A stretch of DNA of 6,247 nucleotides. Source: an uncultured Porticoccus sp. (lineage in GTDB: Bacteria > Pseudomonadota > Gammaproteobacteria > Pseudomonadales > Porticoccaceae). Position numbers and translations under genes: made by a program. The notes beneath the pieces are model-generated. The model made no database searches. It was not told the DNA's origin and worked only from the letters and a program-made list of their open reading frames with translations. The stretch is taken from contig CATLZI010000123.1 in NCBI GenBank assembly GCA_950063125.1, forward strand, positions 1 through 6,247, given 5' to 3'. Below are positions 1 through 6,082 of this stretch, piece after piece. Positions within the stretch are counted from its first letter, which is position 1, and every line of letters starts with the position of its first letter.

Positions 1-68
1 CCATTCTGCACCGCAGCGGCCATGGTAGCCGAGCCAATAAGAGGATGAAACGCGAATCGCGAAGACCT

Positions 69-731
69 TCAACTCACAACATCCCCGACATCGTTGTTGA
101 TCGGCCCGAGTTTTGTATTGAGCTGCTGCAGACGGTCAGCCAGAAACAGGGCGTAGTCCCGCTGTTCCTGCAATTCCTCTTCCGTATCGCCTGCGGGAGA
201 ACGGTGAATCAGGTTGAACGGTACCCGCACCATGGGGTGATCGGGAAACCGGGAGCGATAGAGTTCTATGCGCCAGCGGAGGATATGTACAATCTGCCGA
301 TAGACAATCAGTTTGGTCGGCAGCGTCAACGGATTGTGCTCAGGTTTGGCATGCAGGCAGGCAAAGTCCGTGGCGAACACAATGGCTTCACGAATCAGCC
401 CCGGAGCGACAATATCCTGTGTTCTTTTATTGCCGGTAATCACGGCAATTTCGCCAAACACGTCCCCCGGAATCAAAACCCCGATCACTTTGCTGTGATC
501 GAGCGGGTCGCATACCAGCAATTTGCCTCGCATCAGGAAGTACATCCAGCTGCCCTGTTCGCCGGCCTTGAGGAACGTCTCACCGGGTGCTACAGAATAG
601 AGATGGGACTGCTGAATCAGTATGCGCAGCTGCTGTGGGTCGTGACGGCCGACTTCCTTGAAAAAATGCAGAGAGGCGACCTTTTTTTCCAGCTCTTCTG
701 CTGTCAGTTGCAATGCCGGGTTCATAGGCAT
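69..731 (-). CDS. Cyclic-nucleotide-binding-domain protein lacking a DNA-binding domain
   Basis: This 220-residue protein has a Crp-type cyclic-nucleotide-binding beta-roll at about residues 20-125. The phosphate-binding cassette is visible: Phe92-Gly93-Glu94 followed by Arg103-Thr104. In the family this Glu contacts the ribose and the Arg the cyclic phosphate, so ligand binding is plausible, although the usual Pro before the Arg is Lys here. No helix-turn-helix follows. The C-terminal part (about 135-220) is helical and ends in a likely coiled coil near 183-208, so it is probably a soluble sensor acting through dimerisation or a partner rather than a transcription factor. The ATG at 731 was chosen because AGGGGA lies nine bases upstream; the frame runs open to 944, but that part looks non-coding. 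It is divergent from selO. The fold is sure; ligand and role are unknown. Confidence 0.85.
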   Translation of the reverse strand: MPMNPALQLTAEELEKKVASLHFFKEVGRHDPQQLRILIQQSHLYSVAPGETFLKAGEQGSWMYFLMRGKLLVCDPLDHSKVIGVLIPGDVFGEIAVITGNKRTQDIVAPGLIREAIVFATDFACLHAKPEHNPLTLPTKLIVYRQIVHILRWRIELYRSRFPDHPMVRVPFNLIHRSPAGDTEEELQEQRDYALFLADRLQQLNTKLGPINNDVGDVVS

Positions 732-943
732 CAATAGAGCTCCCCTGGTTGCTGGGCAAATTATCATACCCCTTGCGGCGGATAGCCAGTTTTTAAGCGT
801 ATTTAACGCAGGGACAAGGCAGCGGGGTGATACAACCTGCAGACAGCTGTTACAGTAACCGGAACAAACCGGCAACGAAAACACCGTAAAGTAGCGGTCG
901 CAAAACCTGCCCTGCCATTTGCCAAGACACTTTTTAACCCTCA
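732..943. promoter_or_regulatory. Divergent intergenic region between the cNMP-domain gene and selO
   Basis: This 212-base gap separates two divergent genes, so it should carry promoters for both. On the minus strand a TATGATAAT stretch (about 760-768 on the plus strand) could be a -10 element for the cNMP-domain gene, but no convincing -35 pairs with it. On the plus strand no good sigma70 pair was found for selO, and the selO start has no clear Shine-Dalgarno sequence. An 11-base inverted repeat at 849-859 is listed separately. That promoters are here is inferred from gene layout rather than from strong motifs. Confidence 0.5.
849..859. repeat. Short inverted repeat GTTAC-A-GTAAC
   Basis: This is a perfect 5-base inverted repeat around a single central A, about 85 bases before the selO start in the divergent promoter region. 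A CCGG...CCGG pair overlaps its right end (859-872). Size and position would suit an operator half-site pair for a dimeric regulator, but an 11-base palindrome is short enough to arise by chance and no known operator consensus was recognised. Confidence 0.3.
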
Positions 944-2416
944 ATGGATGACCACATTATCAGCACACTGCACTTCAAGAACAGTTTTGCCGCATTGGGT
1001 GAGGACTTCTCCACTCCGGTCACACCCAGTGGCATTGAAAACCCCTGGCTGGTCAGCGTCAACGAGGATGCCGCCGAACTGCTGGGTATCGATACCGCAG
1101 AATTGCAAAAGGACTGGTTTTTGCAGTGGTGCAGCGGCAACCTCACCCTGCCGGGCAGCCCCCCCCGGGCGATGGTCTACAGCGGTCACCAGTTTGGTTC
1201 CTACGTGCCCCGATTGGGCGACGGGCGCGGACTGTTACTGGGTGAAGTGGATGGACCACAGGGCAAATGGGACATCCACCTCAAAGGGGCCGGACAGACA
1301 CCCTATTCCCGCTTCGGCGATGGTCGCGCCGTACTGCGCTCCTCCATCCGTGAATACCTGTGCAGTGAAACCCTGCACGGGCTGGGTATTGCCACCACCC
1401 GGGCACTGAGCATCGCCGCCAGCGACGAACCGGTCTACCGCGAAACCACCGAGCAGGCCGCCATGCTGATCCGACTGGCCCGCAGTCATGTCCGCTTCGG
1501 CTCCTTTGAATATTTTCATCACCGGGGTGAAACCGAACAAGTCCAGATCCTGGCTGACCATGTGATCGAACAACACCTGCCGGAACTGACGGCCTTTGAC
1601 GATCGATATCTGGCCATGTTCCGTCACGCCGTTCACAGCACAGCGCGGCTGATTGCCCAGTGGCAGGCGGTGGGCTTTGCCCACGGTGTGATGAACACCG
1701 ACAACATGTCGATTATTGGCGACACCCTCGATTACGGTCCGTTCGGCTTTCTCGACACCTACAACCCGGACTTTATCTGCAACCATTCAGATCACGGCGG
1801 GCGCTATGCCTTCAAGCGCCAGCCCATTATTGGTCTGTGGAACTGCAATGCCCTGGCCAATGCACTGACCAGCCTGCTCAGCGTGGAAGCACTGACCACA
1901 GTACTGGAAGAATACGAGCCGCTGTTTTTTGACAGCCTGTTGCAGCTCCACCGGCAAAAGCTCGGTCTGGTCAGGGCAGAGAAGAACGATCAGTCACTCA
2001 TCGACGATCTGCTGGCGGCCATGACAGCCAGCAATGTCGACTACACTATTTTCTTTCGCAAACTCTGCGACTTTCAGGAGAAAGGTACCAATGACCCGCT
2101 GCGTGACCTGTTTCTGGATCGCGCAACTTTTGATAGCTGGGCTGAACGCTATCACCAGCGACTCGCCAAAGAATCTGAACAGATTTCAGCGGCGGAGCGC
2201 CGTCAAGCCATGCTGAAAACCAATCCAAAGTATGTGCTGCGCAACTACATGGCAGAAATCGCCATTCGCAAGGCCGAGGATGATGGGGATTATCGTGAAA
2301 TTGACCGATTGCTCAAGCTGCTGCAAACGCCTTTTGATGAGCACCCGGACTGCGAGGAATACGCCAGGCATCCACCGGTCTGGAGCCAACAGCTGAGTGT
2401 GAGCTGTTCTTCCTGA
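944..2416 (+). CDS. selO: Protein adenylyltransferase SelO (YdiU/UPF0061 family)
   Basis: SelO is a pseudokinase-fold enzyme that transfers AMP from ATP to Ser, Thr or Tyr of proteins; in E. coli its targets are linked to oxidative stress. This 490-residue copy is full length for bacterial SelO. Visible signatures are the Gly-rich segment with RLGDGRG (90-96), the nucleotide lysine Lys114 in LKGAG, Arg177 and Arg184 in the RLARSHVRFGSF block, the HGVMNTDN segment with putative catalytic Asp253 and metal ligand Asn254, and Asp263 in DYGPFGF. Cys279 (FICNHSD) and Cys488 in the terminal Cys-Ser-Ser correspond to the pair forming a regulatory disulfide in E. coli SelO. Eukaryotic homologues carry selenocysteine at the Cys488 position; here it is an ordinary TGT. 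The ATG at 944 gives the expected N-terminus, but its ribosome-binding site is weak. Its 3' end is duplicated at 3565-3692. Confidence 0.97.
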   Translation: MDDHIISTLHFKNSFAALGEDFSTPVTPSGIENPWLVSVNEDAAELLGIDTAELQKDWFLQWCSGNLTLPGSPPRAMVYSGHQFGSYVPRLGDGRGLLLGEVDGPQGKWDIHLKGAGQTPYSRFGDGRAVLRSSIREYLCSETLHGLGIATTRALSIAASDEPVYRETTEQAAMLIRLARSHVRFGSFEYFHHRGETEQVQILADHVIEQHLPELTAFDDRYLAMFRHAVHSTARLIAQWQAVGFAHGVMNTDNMSIIGDTLDYGPFGFLDTYNPDFICNHSDHGGRYAFKRQPIIGLWNCNALANALTSLLSVEALTTVLEEYEPLFFDSLLQLHRQKLGLVRAEKNDQSLIDDLLAAMTASNVDYTIFFRKLCDFQEKGTNDPLRDLFLDRATFDSWAERYHQRLAKESEQISAAERRQAMLKTNPKYVLRNYMAEIAIRKAEDDGDYREIDRLLKLLQTPFDEHPDCEEYARHPPVWSQQLSVSCSS

Positions 2417-2460
2417 CAGAATTTATCAACCACCATCCGAACGTTCGATGACAGACTCAA
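2325..2460 (+). repeat. Left copy of the selO-tail direct repeat
   Basis: The last 92 bases of selO and the following 44 bases recur at 3565-3692, offset about 1240 bases in the same orientation. Hand alignment gives about 15 mismatches in roughly 127 aligned columns (near 88% identity), with a 5-base and a 4-base deletion and a 1-base insertion in the right copy. The longest exact shared runs are 17 bases (2354-2370), 15 bases (2333-2347) and 14 bases (2432-2445). Similarity continues past the stop codon, so this is a DNA-level duplication and not just shared protein sequence. This copy also holds the perfect palindrome CGAACGTTCG (2438-2447). Confidence 0.9.
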
Positions 2461-2492
2461 ACTTGAAGGCAAAAGCAGCGTGAGCCAGAGTA

Positions 2493-2522
2493 TTGACATG
2501 ATCTACAATGTGGAAAGATAAA
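2493..2522 (+). promoter_or_regulatory. Predicted sigma70 promoter of the MscS-like gene
   Basis: A perfect -35 hexamer TTGACA (2493-2498) is followed after 18 bases by GATAAA (2517-2522), which matches four of six bases of the -10 consensus. Transcription would begin near 2529 and leave a leader of about 50 bases before the start codon. The promoter lies just right of the duplicated selO-tail segment, so the channel gene appears to carry its own promoter rather than rely on read-through from selO. Confidence 0.55.
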
Positions 2523-2577
2523 AACAATACAGGATGGGATGCATGAAAAAGCAGAGTATATCGATGGGTGAACCGCA

Positions 2578-3471
2578 GTGATGGAGACATTTCAGGATAT
2601 TTTCACCTATCAGCTTTTTCAGATCAGCGACCAGGCAATAACGCTCGCCCACCTTTTTCTTATTCCTCTCGTACTGTGGCTGATCTATCTTTTCATCAAG
2701 AAATCGAGTCACCTGCTGAACAAGACCCTGAACGCCAGGAACTTCAACGCTGATGTCGCCCTGTTGATCCAGCGTCTCTATTTCATAGTGATCCTGACTA
2801 TCGTCATTATCACAGGGCTCGGTATTCTCGGTATTCCCCTGGCAGCCTTCGCCTTTGTTTCAGGCGCCATTGCAATCGGTGTCGGTTTCGGTGCACAGAA
2901 TATTATCAACAATTTTATTTCCGGCTGGATACTGATGTGGGAGAAACCGATCCGGATCGGGGATTTCCTGGAGATCGGTGACGTCAGAGGTAGCGTAGAT
3001 ACCATCAATACACGTTCCACCAGAATCCGCCGCATAGACGGCGTTCATCTTCTTATTCCCAACAGCCAGTTACTGGAAAACATGGTAGTCAACTGGACAC
3101 TGGTGGATCGCATGGTAAGGACCACTATCACTGTCGGTGTCGCTTATGGTTCGCCGATCAGGAAAGTTGCCGATCTGATCATGCAGGCCGCCGTTGAAGA
3201 GCCGGAAGTACTGTCGGAAGAAAAGGCTCCAAAAGTCATTTTTGAAGACTTCGGAGACAGCGCGCTGATCTTCGATGTCTATGTCTGGATTGACAGCTTC
3301 GGAGATACCGATCTTAGAACACTACGCTCCAATATTCGTTTCCGGATTACCGAACTTTTCGAAGCCAACGACATTGTTATTGCATTTCCGCAACGTGATG
3401 TACATATCGACGGCCAGGTACAGCTTGTCAGACCTCCGATAAAAAATGGGTCCCAAACCGCCGATTCATAA
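2578..3471 (+). CDS. Small-conductance mechanosensitive ion channel, MscS family
   Basis: MscS-family proteins are inner-membrane heptameric channels that open under membrane tension and release solutes on osmotic downshock. This 297-residue protein has the size and plan of simple MscS channels. Membrane helices lie at about 20-42 and 66-88, then a Gly/Ala-rich pore helix at about 90-113 (AIAIGVGFGAQNIINNFISG). The MscS beta domain follows (about 115-180), with EKPIRIGDFLEIGDVRGSV and the LIPNSQLLENMVVNW block, then the mixed alpha/beta C-terminal domain to about 275. The start may be GTG 2578 or the adjacent ATG 2581; GGTGA lies just upstream, and a stop at 2569-2571 rules out longer starts. 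It has its own predicted promoter. Arginine codons AGA/AGG are 7 of 17, against 2 of 32 in selO, and the gene is bracketed by two copies of the selO tail, both hinting at acquisition. The family call is firm; gating properties are unknown. Confidence 0.93.
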   Translation: MMETFQDIFTYQLFQISDQAITLAHLFLIPLVLWLIYLFIKKSSHLLNKTLNARNFNADVALLIQRLYFIVILTIVIITGLGILGIPLAAFAFVSGAIAIGVGFGAQNIINNFISGWILMWEKPIRIGDFLEIGDVRGSVDTINTRSTRIRRIDGVHLLIPNSQLLENMVVNWTLVDRMVRTTITVGVAYGSPIRKVADLIMQAAVEEPEVLSEEKAPKVIFEDFGDSALIFDVYVWIDSFGDTDLRTLRSNIRFRITELFEANDIVIAFPQRDVHIDGQVQLVRPPIKNGSQTADS

Positions 3472-3493
3472 TCATTTCTTGAAACGGAAATAT

Positions 3494-3557
3494 GCAAGAA
3501 TATAGGCCAGAACGGTCACCATCCGAGGCTGACACAGATGAAGGCAAGAAGTATAGG
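3494..3557 (+). repeat. Imperfect short direct repeat GCAAGAA(G)TATAGG
   Basis: GCAAGAATATAGG at 3494-3506 recurs as GCAAGAAGTATAGG at 3544-3557, differing by one inserted base, in the gap between the channel gene and the selO relic. Between them, CACCATCCGA (3517-3526) exactly matches 2431-2440 just after selO. The segment looks like a small scar of repeated rearrangement. The matches are short and could in part be chance. Confidence 0.4.
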
Positions 3558-3564
3558 AAGCATA

Positions 3565-3651
3565 AAATGCCCTTTGATGAGCACCCGTGAGGAATACGCC
3601 AGGCACCCACCGGCCTGGAGCGAACAGCTGAGTATGAGCCGCTCCTCCTGA
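3565..3651 (+). pseudogene. Relic of the selO 3' end
   Basis: This fragment corresponds to the last roughly 30 codons of selO but has no upstream part of the gene and no start. In the original frame it reads PFDEHP and then meets a TGA at 3588-3590, produced by a 5-base deletion relative to selO. After the deletion the tail can be read again as EEYARHPPAW and then SEQLSMSRSS, ending at a stop equivalent to the selO stop (3649-3651). The conserved C-terminal Cys of SelO is Arg here (CGC at 3640-3642), and several other differences are amino-acid changing, as expected without selection. It cannot make SelO. It is probably a leftover of an insertion or recombination at the selO 3' end. Confidence 0.85.
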
Positions 3652-3692
3652 CAGGATTTGCCAACCAACCATCCGAACGTTTAATGACTCAA
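3565..3692 (+). repeat. Right copy of the selO-tail direct repeat
   Basis: This is the partner of 2325-2460, covering the selO relic and about 41 bases beyond its stop. It contains ACCATCCGAACGTT (3668-3681), identical to 2432-2445, after which the copies diverge. The palindrome CGAACGTTCG of the left copy is broken here. Together the two copies enclose about 1.1 kb holding only the channel gene and its promoter. Confidence 0.9.
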
Positions 3693-3704
3693 CAGGGTTC
3701 TGTT
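3691..3704. terminator. Weak hairpin between convergent genes
   Basis: AACAG-GGTT-CTGTT can form a 5-base-pair stem with a 4-base loop in the short space between the convergent channel gene and DUF1622 gene. It sits only 8 bases beyond the DUF1622 stop codon. The stem is short and no real T run follows on either strand, so a terminator role is only a possibility suggested by position. Confidence 0.2.
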
Positions 3705-3712
3705 TAACTGGC

Positions 3713-4069
3713 CTATTGTACGGGTCCCTTGTCCTCCGGCTGCCAGGGCCATCGACCCTCGATTTCAAGGTGCAGCGTCAGGCTGAGGAAGGTTCGGATC
3801 AGAATAATCAGGCCGAGTACGGCAACATTCTCCAGTGACGTTTCTACAATCACGGTGCGAATGATGTCCCCGGCGATCAGGAACTCCAACCCCAGAATTA
3901 TCGAGCGCCCCAGCTGCCTGCGATACACCCGGTAAGCAACACCCTCCGACTGATGGCGATAGCCCCGCAGGAAATTGAGGGTAGAGAGGACAGAGCCGAT
4001 CATCACCACCAACACACCGGCAGCTTCGATCGCATATCCAGCCAGAGAAATAATCTCGATAAGTCCCAT
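3713..4069 (-). CDS. DUF1622 family small membrane protein
   Basis: This 118-residue integral membrane protein has three likely helices at about residues 6-33, 55-74 and 80-100. The segments LEFLIAGDIIRTV (61-73) and LHLEIEGRWPW (99-109) match what I recall of the DUF1622 family, whose function is not established. The ATG at 4069 was chosen because AGGACAGGA lies five bases upstream; the frame extends to 4165 but that part overlaps the transporter gene. It starts 17 bases after the transporter stop codon on the same strand, so the two are very likely co-transcribed, suggesting an accessory role to the transporter or a shared membrane-stress role. The family call rests on recalled motifs. Confidence 0.85.
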   Translation of the reverse strand: MGLIEIISLAGYAIEAAGVLVVMIGSVLSTLNFLRGYRHQSEGVAYRVYRRQLGRSIILGLEFLIAGDIIRTVIVETSLENVAVLGLIILIRTFLSLTLHLEIEGRWPWQPEDKGPVQ

Positions 4070-4086
4070 GATATTCCTGTCCTGTT

Positions 4087-5988
4087 TTAGAGTGGCCAGA
4101 CCCAAAGAATCATGGGCGTGGCACCAGCCACGATCAGTATGGATAGCGGCAGCCCCATACGCCAATAGTCACCGAACTGATAACCACCCGGCTCCATCAC
4201 CAAAGTATTGGATTGATGTCCGATAGGTGTTAAAAAAGCGCTGGAGGCACCAATTGCCACTGCCATGAGAAAGGGATCCGCCGAGACCTGCATACCCTGC
4301 GCAAGGTTGATGGCTACCGGGGCAGCCAGAATAGCAGCGGCGGCATTATTGACTACATTGGATAGCAGCATGACTGCCGTCATCAGTATCGCCAGGGTCG
4401 CTATCGGCGGAACAGCGCCGGCAATATTCAATAGTCCGTCGGCAATCAATTGGGAGCCACCGGTCGTTTCCAGTGCATTGCCAACCGGCAGCATGGCGGC
4501 CAGCAATACAATCACCGGCATATCGATACTTTTGTAGATTTCACCCGGCGGCACCAGATTCACCAGCACCATCACCAATGCGCCACACACCAGTGCAGTG
4601 GCGGCAGATACCAGATTCAGGGCTATCATCGCCAACGACAGGGCAAAGATCGCGATGGCCAGAAAAACCTTGCGTGGCCGACCTATCTCCAGCCCCCGGG
4701 AAGCCAGTGGCAGGCAACCCAGACTGGAAAGAGCTGCCGACATATTCTCCTCCTGAACCTGCAACAGCAGTATGTCCCCCGCCACAAAGCGGATTTTGCC
4801 AATCCGCTGCCGCAGGCGATGGCCCTGCCGGGCCACAGCGAGCACGTTCACGCTAAAGCGCTTGCGTAAATCAACACCGGTGGCGGTTGTGCCCAGCAGA
4901 ACCGAACCGGGCGTGACAATAGCTTCCACCAACGTCAGCTTGCCGGGTTTGGTCTTTGGTTTCTCCTCAGTCTTTTCTTCGGCAGTGGCATCGCTGCTTC
5001 TATCAACCCGAGTTGACTCCTTAGCAACCTGCGATTCCTCCAGATCATCTCCGGATGAGTCTGCCAAATTCTCCTCTTTGCTGCGCTCCTCTGCCAACTC
5101 GAGACCGGTCTCATCGATCAATGACTTGAGGCTGTCCGAGTCGGCCTCCACCAGCAAAATATCCTGCTCCCGCAGCACCTTGTAGATGGATGGCATTTCC
5201 TGACGCTGTTCGTCGCGGTAGAGGCCCACCACCATCACATCGGAATCATCCTGCACGACGGACAACAGGTCGTGAAGGGTTTGTCCCGCATATTTGCAGC
5301 CTTCCGGAATCCGCAGCTCCGTCAGGTAGGCACTGATTTCAAACAGCGATTCCGAGTCATCCTGATCTTCACGCCGGGGCGTCAGTCGCCAGCCGATCAG
5401 CGCGATAAAGGCCACTCCAACCACCGTCACCAGCGCCCCCACCGGCATAAAATCAAACATGCCAAAAGGTGTACCACCGGCCTCTGCCCGATAGGACGCA
5501 ATGATGATATTGGGTGGGGTGCCGATCATGGTCAGCATACCGCCGAGCAGCGAGCCAAACGCTAATGGCATCAGCAGCAGGGAGGGAGAAAAGCCGCTCT
5601 GGCGGGACATCCACACCGCCACTGGCATAAACAGCGCCAGCGCACCGACATTGTTCATAAAGCCGGAGCAGATGGCCACGATACCGGTCAGCACCGCCAC
5701 CTGAATCCAGGGTGCATTGCCCGCCCGCATCAGGTGCTTTGAGAGGGTGTCCACCACCCCGGCATTGAGCAGCCCGCGACTCAACACCAGCACAGCCGCC
5801 ACCGTAATCACTGCGGGGTGACCAAGCCCCATAAAAACCTGATCCGGCGGTACAATGCCCACCAGCGCCACGACCAACAGGGCCATCAGTGCCACGATAT
5901 CGTAGCGCCAGCGATTCCAGACGAACATACCCAAAGTAGCGGCCAGCACCGCAAAGACAATTAATTGATCACTGTTTACACCACTCAC
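4087..5988 (-). CDS. SLC13/DASS-type anion:sodium symporter with two RCK_C domains
   Basis: This 633-residue inner-membrane transporter resembles the divalent anion:sodium symporter (SLC13) group, which takes up sulfate or dicarboxylates. The N-terminal membrane half (about 1-200) has the re-entrant motif FMNNVGALALFMP (110-122) and GTPPN (156-160). The C-terminal half (about 440-633) has the matching SNVVNNAAAAILAAP (543-557) and TPIGHQSNTLV (587-597). Between them are two RCK_C (TrkA-C) regulatory domains at about 216-292 and 353-420, joined by an acidic, disordered-looking linker (296-350). The GTG at 5988 was preferred because GGAG lies seven bases upstream (plus strand 5996-5999) and it gives a usual N-terminus. 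ATG 6009 has no ribosome-binding site, and TTG 6060 abuts a terminator-like hairpin. It probably forms an operon with the DUF1622 gene. The substrate cannot be told from sequence. Confidence 0.92.
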   Translation of the reverse strand: MSGVNSDQLIVFAVLAATLGMFVWNRWRYDIVALMALLVVALVGIVPPDQVFMGLGHPAVITVAAVLVLSRGLLNAGVVDTLSKHLMRAGNAPWIQVAVLTGIVAICSGFMNNVGALALFMPVAVWMSRQSGFSPSLLLMPLAFGSLLGGMLTMIGTPPNIIIASYRAEAGGTPFGMFDFMPVGALVTVVGVAFIALIGWRLTPRREDQDDSESLFEISAYLTELRIPEGCKYAGQTLHDLLSVVQDDSDVMVVGLYRDEQRQEMPSIYKVLREQDILLVEADSDSLKSLIDETGLELAEERSKEENLADSSGDDLEESQVAKESTRVDRSSDATAEEKTEEKPKTKPGKLTLVEAIVTPGSVLLGTTATGVDLRKRFSVNVLAVARQGHRLRQRIGKIRFVAGDILLLQVQEENMSAALSSLGCLPLASRGLEIGRPRKVFLAIAIFALSLAMIALNLVSAATALVCGALVMVLVNLVPPGEIYKSIDMPVIVLLAAMLPVGNALETTGGSQLIADGLLNIAGAVPPIATLAILMTAVMLLSNVVNNAAAAILAAPVAINLAQGMQVSADPFLMAVAIGASSAFLTPIGHQSNTLVMEPGGYQFGDYWRMGLPLSILIVAGATPMILWVWPL

Positions 5989-5995
5989 AGGGATA

Positions 5996-5999
5996 CTCC
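5996..5999 (-). promoter_or_regulatory. Ribosome-binding site favouring the GTG start of the transporter
   Basis: GGAG on the minus strand lies seven bases before GTG 5988. Neither alternative start upstream has comparable support: before ATG 6009 the sequence has no purine-rich motif. This is the main reason for the chosen start. Confidence 0.5.
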
Positions 6000-6024
6000 A
6001 GATCAACATTTGATGGGCTGAATA

Positions 6025-6058
6025 AACACAACAAACCGGGTTTGCCAGAGGCAAGCCC
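6025..6058 (-). terminator. Probable intrinsic terminator downstream of purT
   Basis: On the minus strand GGGCTTGCC-TCT-GGCAAACCC (plus strand 6038-6058) forms a 9-position stem with one C-A mismatch and a 3-base loop. It is followed by a T-rich but interrupted stretch, GGTTTGTTGTGTTTATT. It begins 24 bases after the purT stop, where a terminator is expected. The interrupted T run and the mismatch lower confidence; partial read-through into the transporter gene is possible. Confidence 0.5.
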
Positions 6059-6082
6059 AACCGCTGACCTGTACAATATTCA

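Noticed and set aside
1..68. Possible gene at the left edge
   Set aside because: A minus-strand ATG at 23-21 and a 15-codon plus-strand open end (stop at 46-48) both exist. Neither has enough sequence or a ribosome-binding site to support a call.
45..737. Long plus-strand open frame of 230 codons
   Set aside because: It is antisense to the cNMP-domain gene, which has clear domain motifs and a good ribosome-binding site; the plus-strand translation resembles no protein family.
732..944. N-terminal extension of the cNMP-domain protein to 944
   Set aside because: The extra 71 residues are Cys-rich and unlike the family, they would overlap the selO start, and the ATG at 731 has a well-placed AGGGGA.
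1235..1786. Minus-strand open frame of 183 codons inside selO
   Set aside because: It is a shadow of the strongly conserved selO coding frame and shows no recognisable motif.
2438..2447. Palindrome after selO as a transcription terminator
   Set aside because: It has no loop and no following T run, so it would not act as an intrinsic terminator.
3588..3590. In-frame TGA in the selO relic as a possible selenocysteine codon
   Set aside because: It is not at the Sec position of eukaryotic SelO, which is three residues from the end. It arises from a 5-base deletion, and the position that matters is CGC (Arg) here and TGT (Cys) in the intact gene.
4450..5185. Overlapping plus-strand frames opposite the transporter
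   Set aside because: They lie opposite clear SLC13 and RCK_C coding sequence and read as low-complexity Arg/Ser/Pro/Gln-rich shadows.
6058..6060. TTG start giving a 657-residue transporter
   Set aside because: The start codon overlaps the edge of the terminator-like hairpin, the first 24 residues look non-conserved, and GTG 5988 has a better-placed GGAG.
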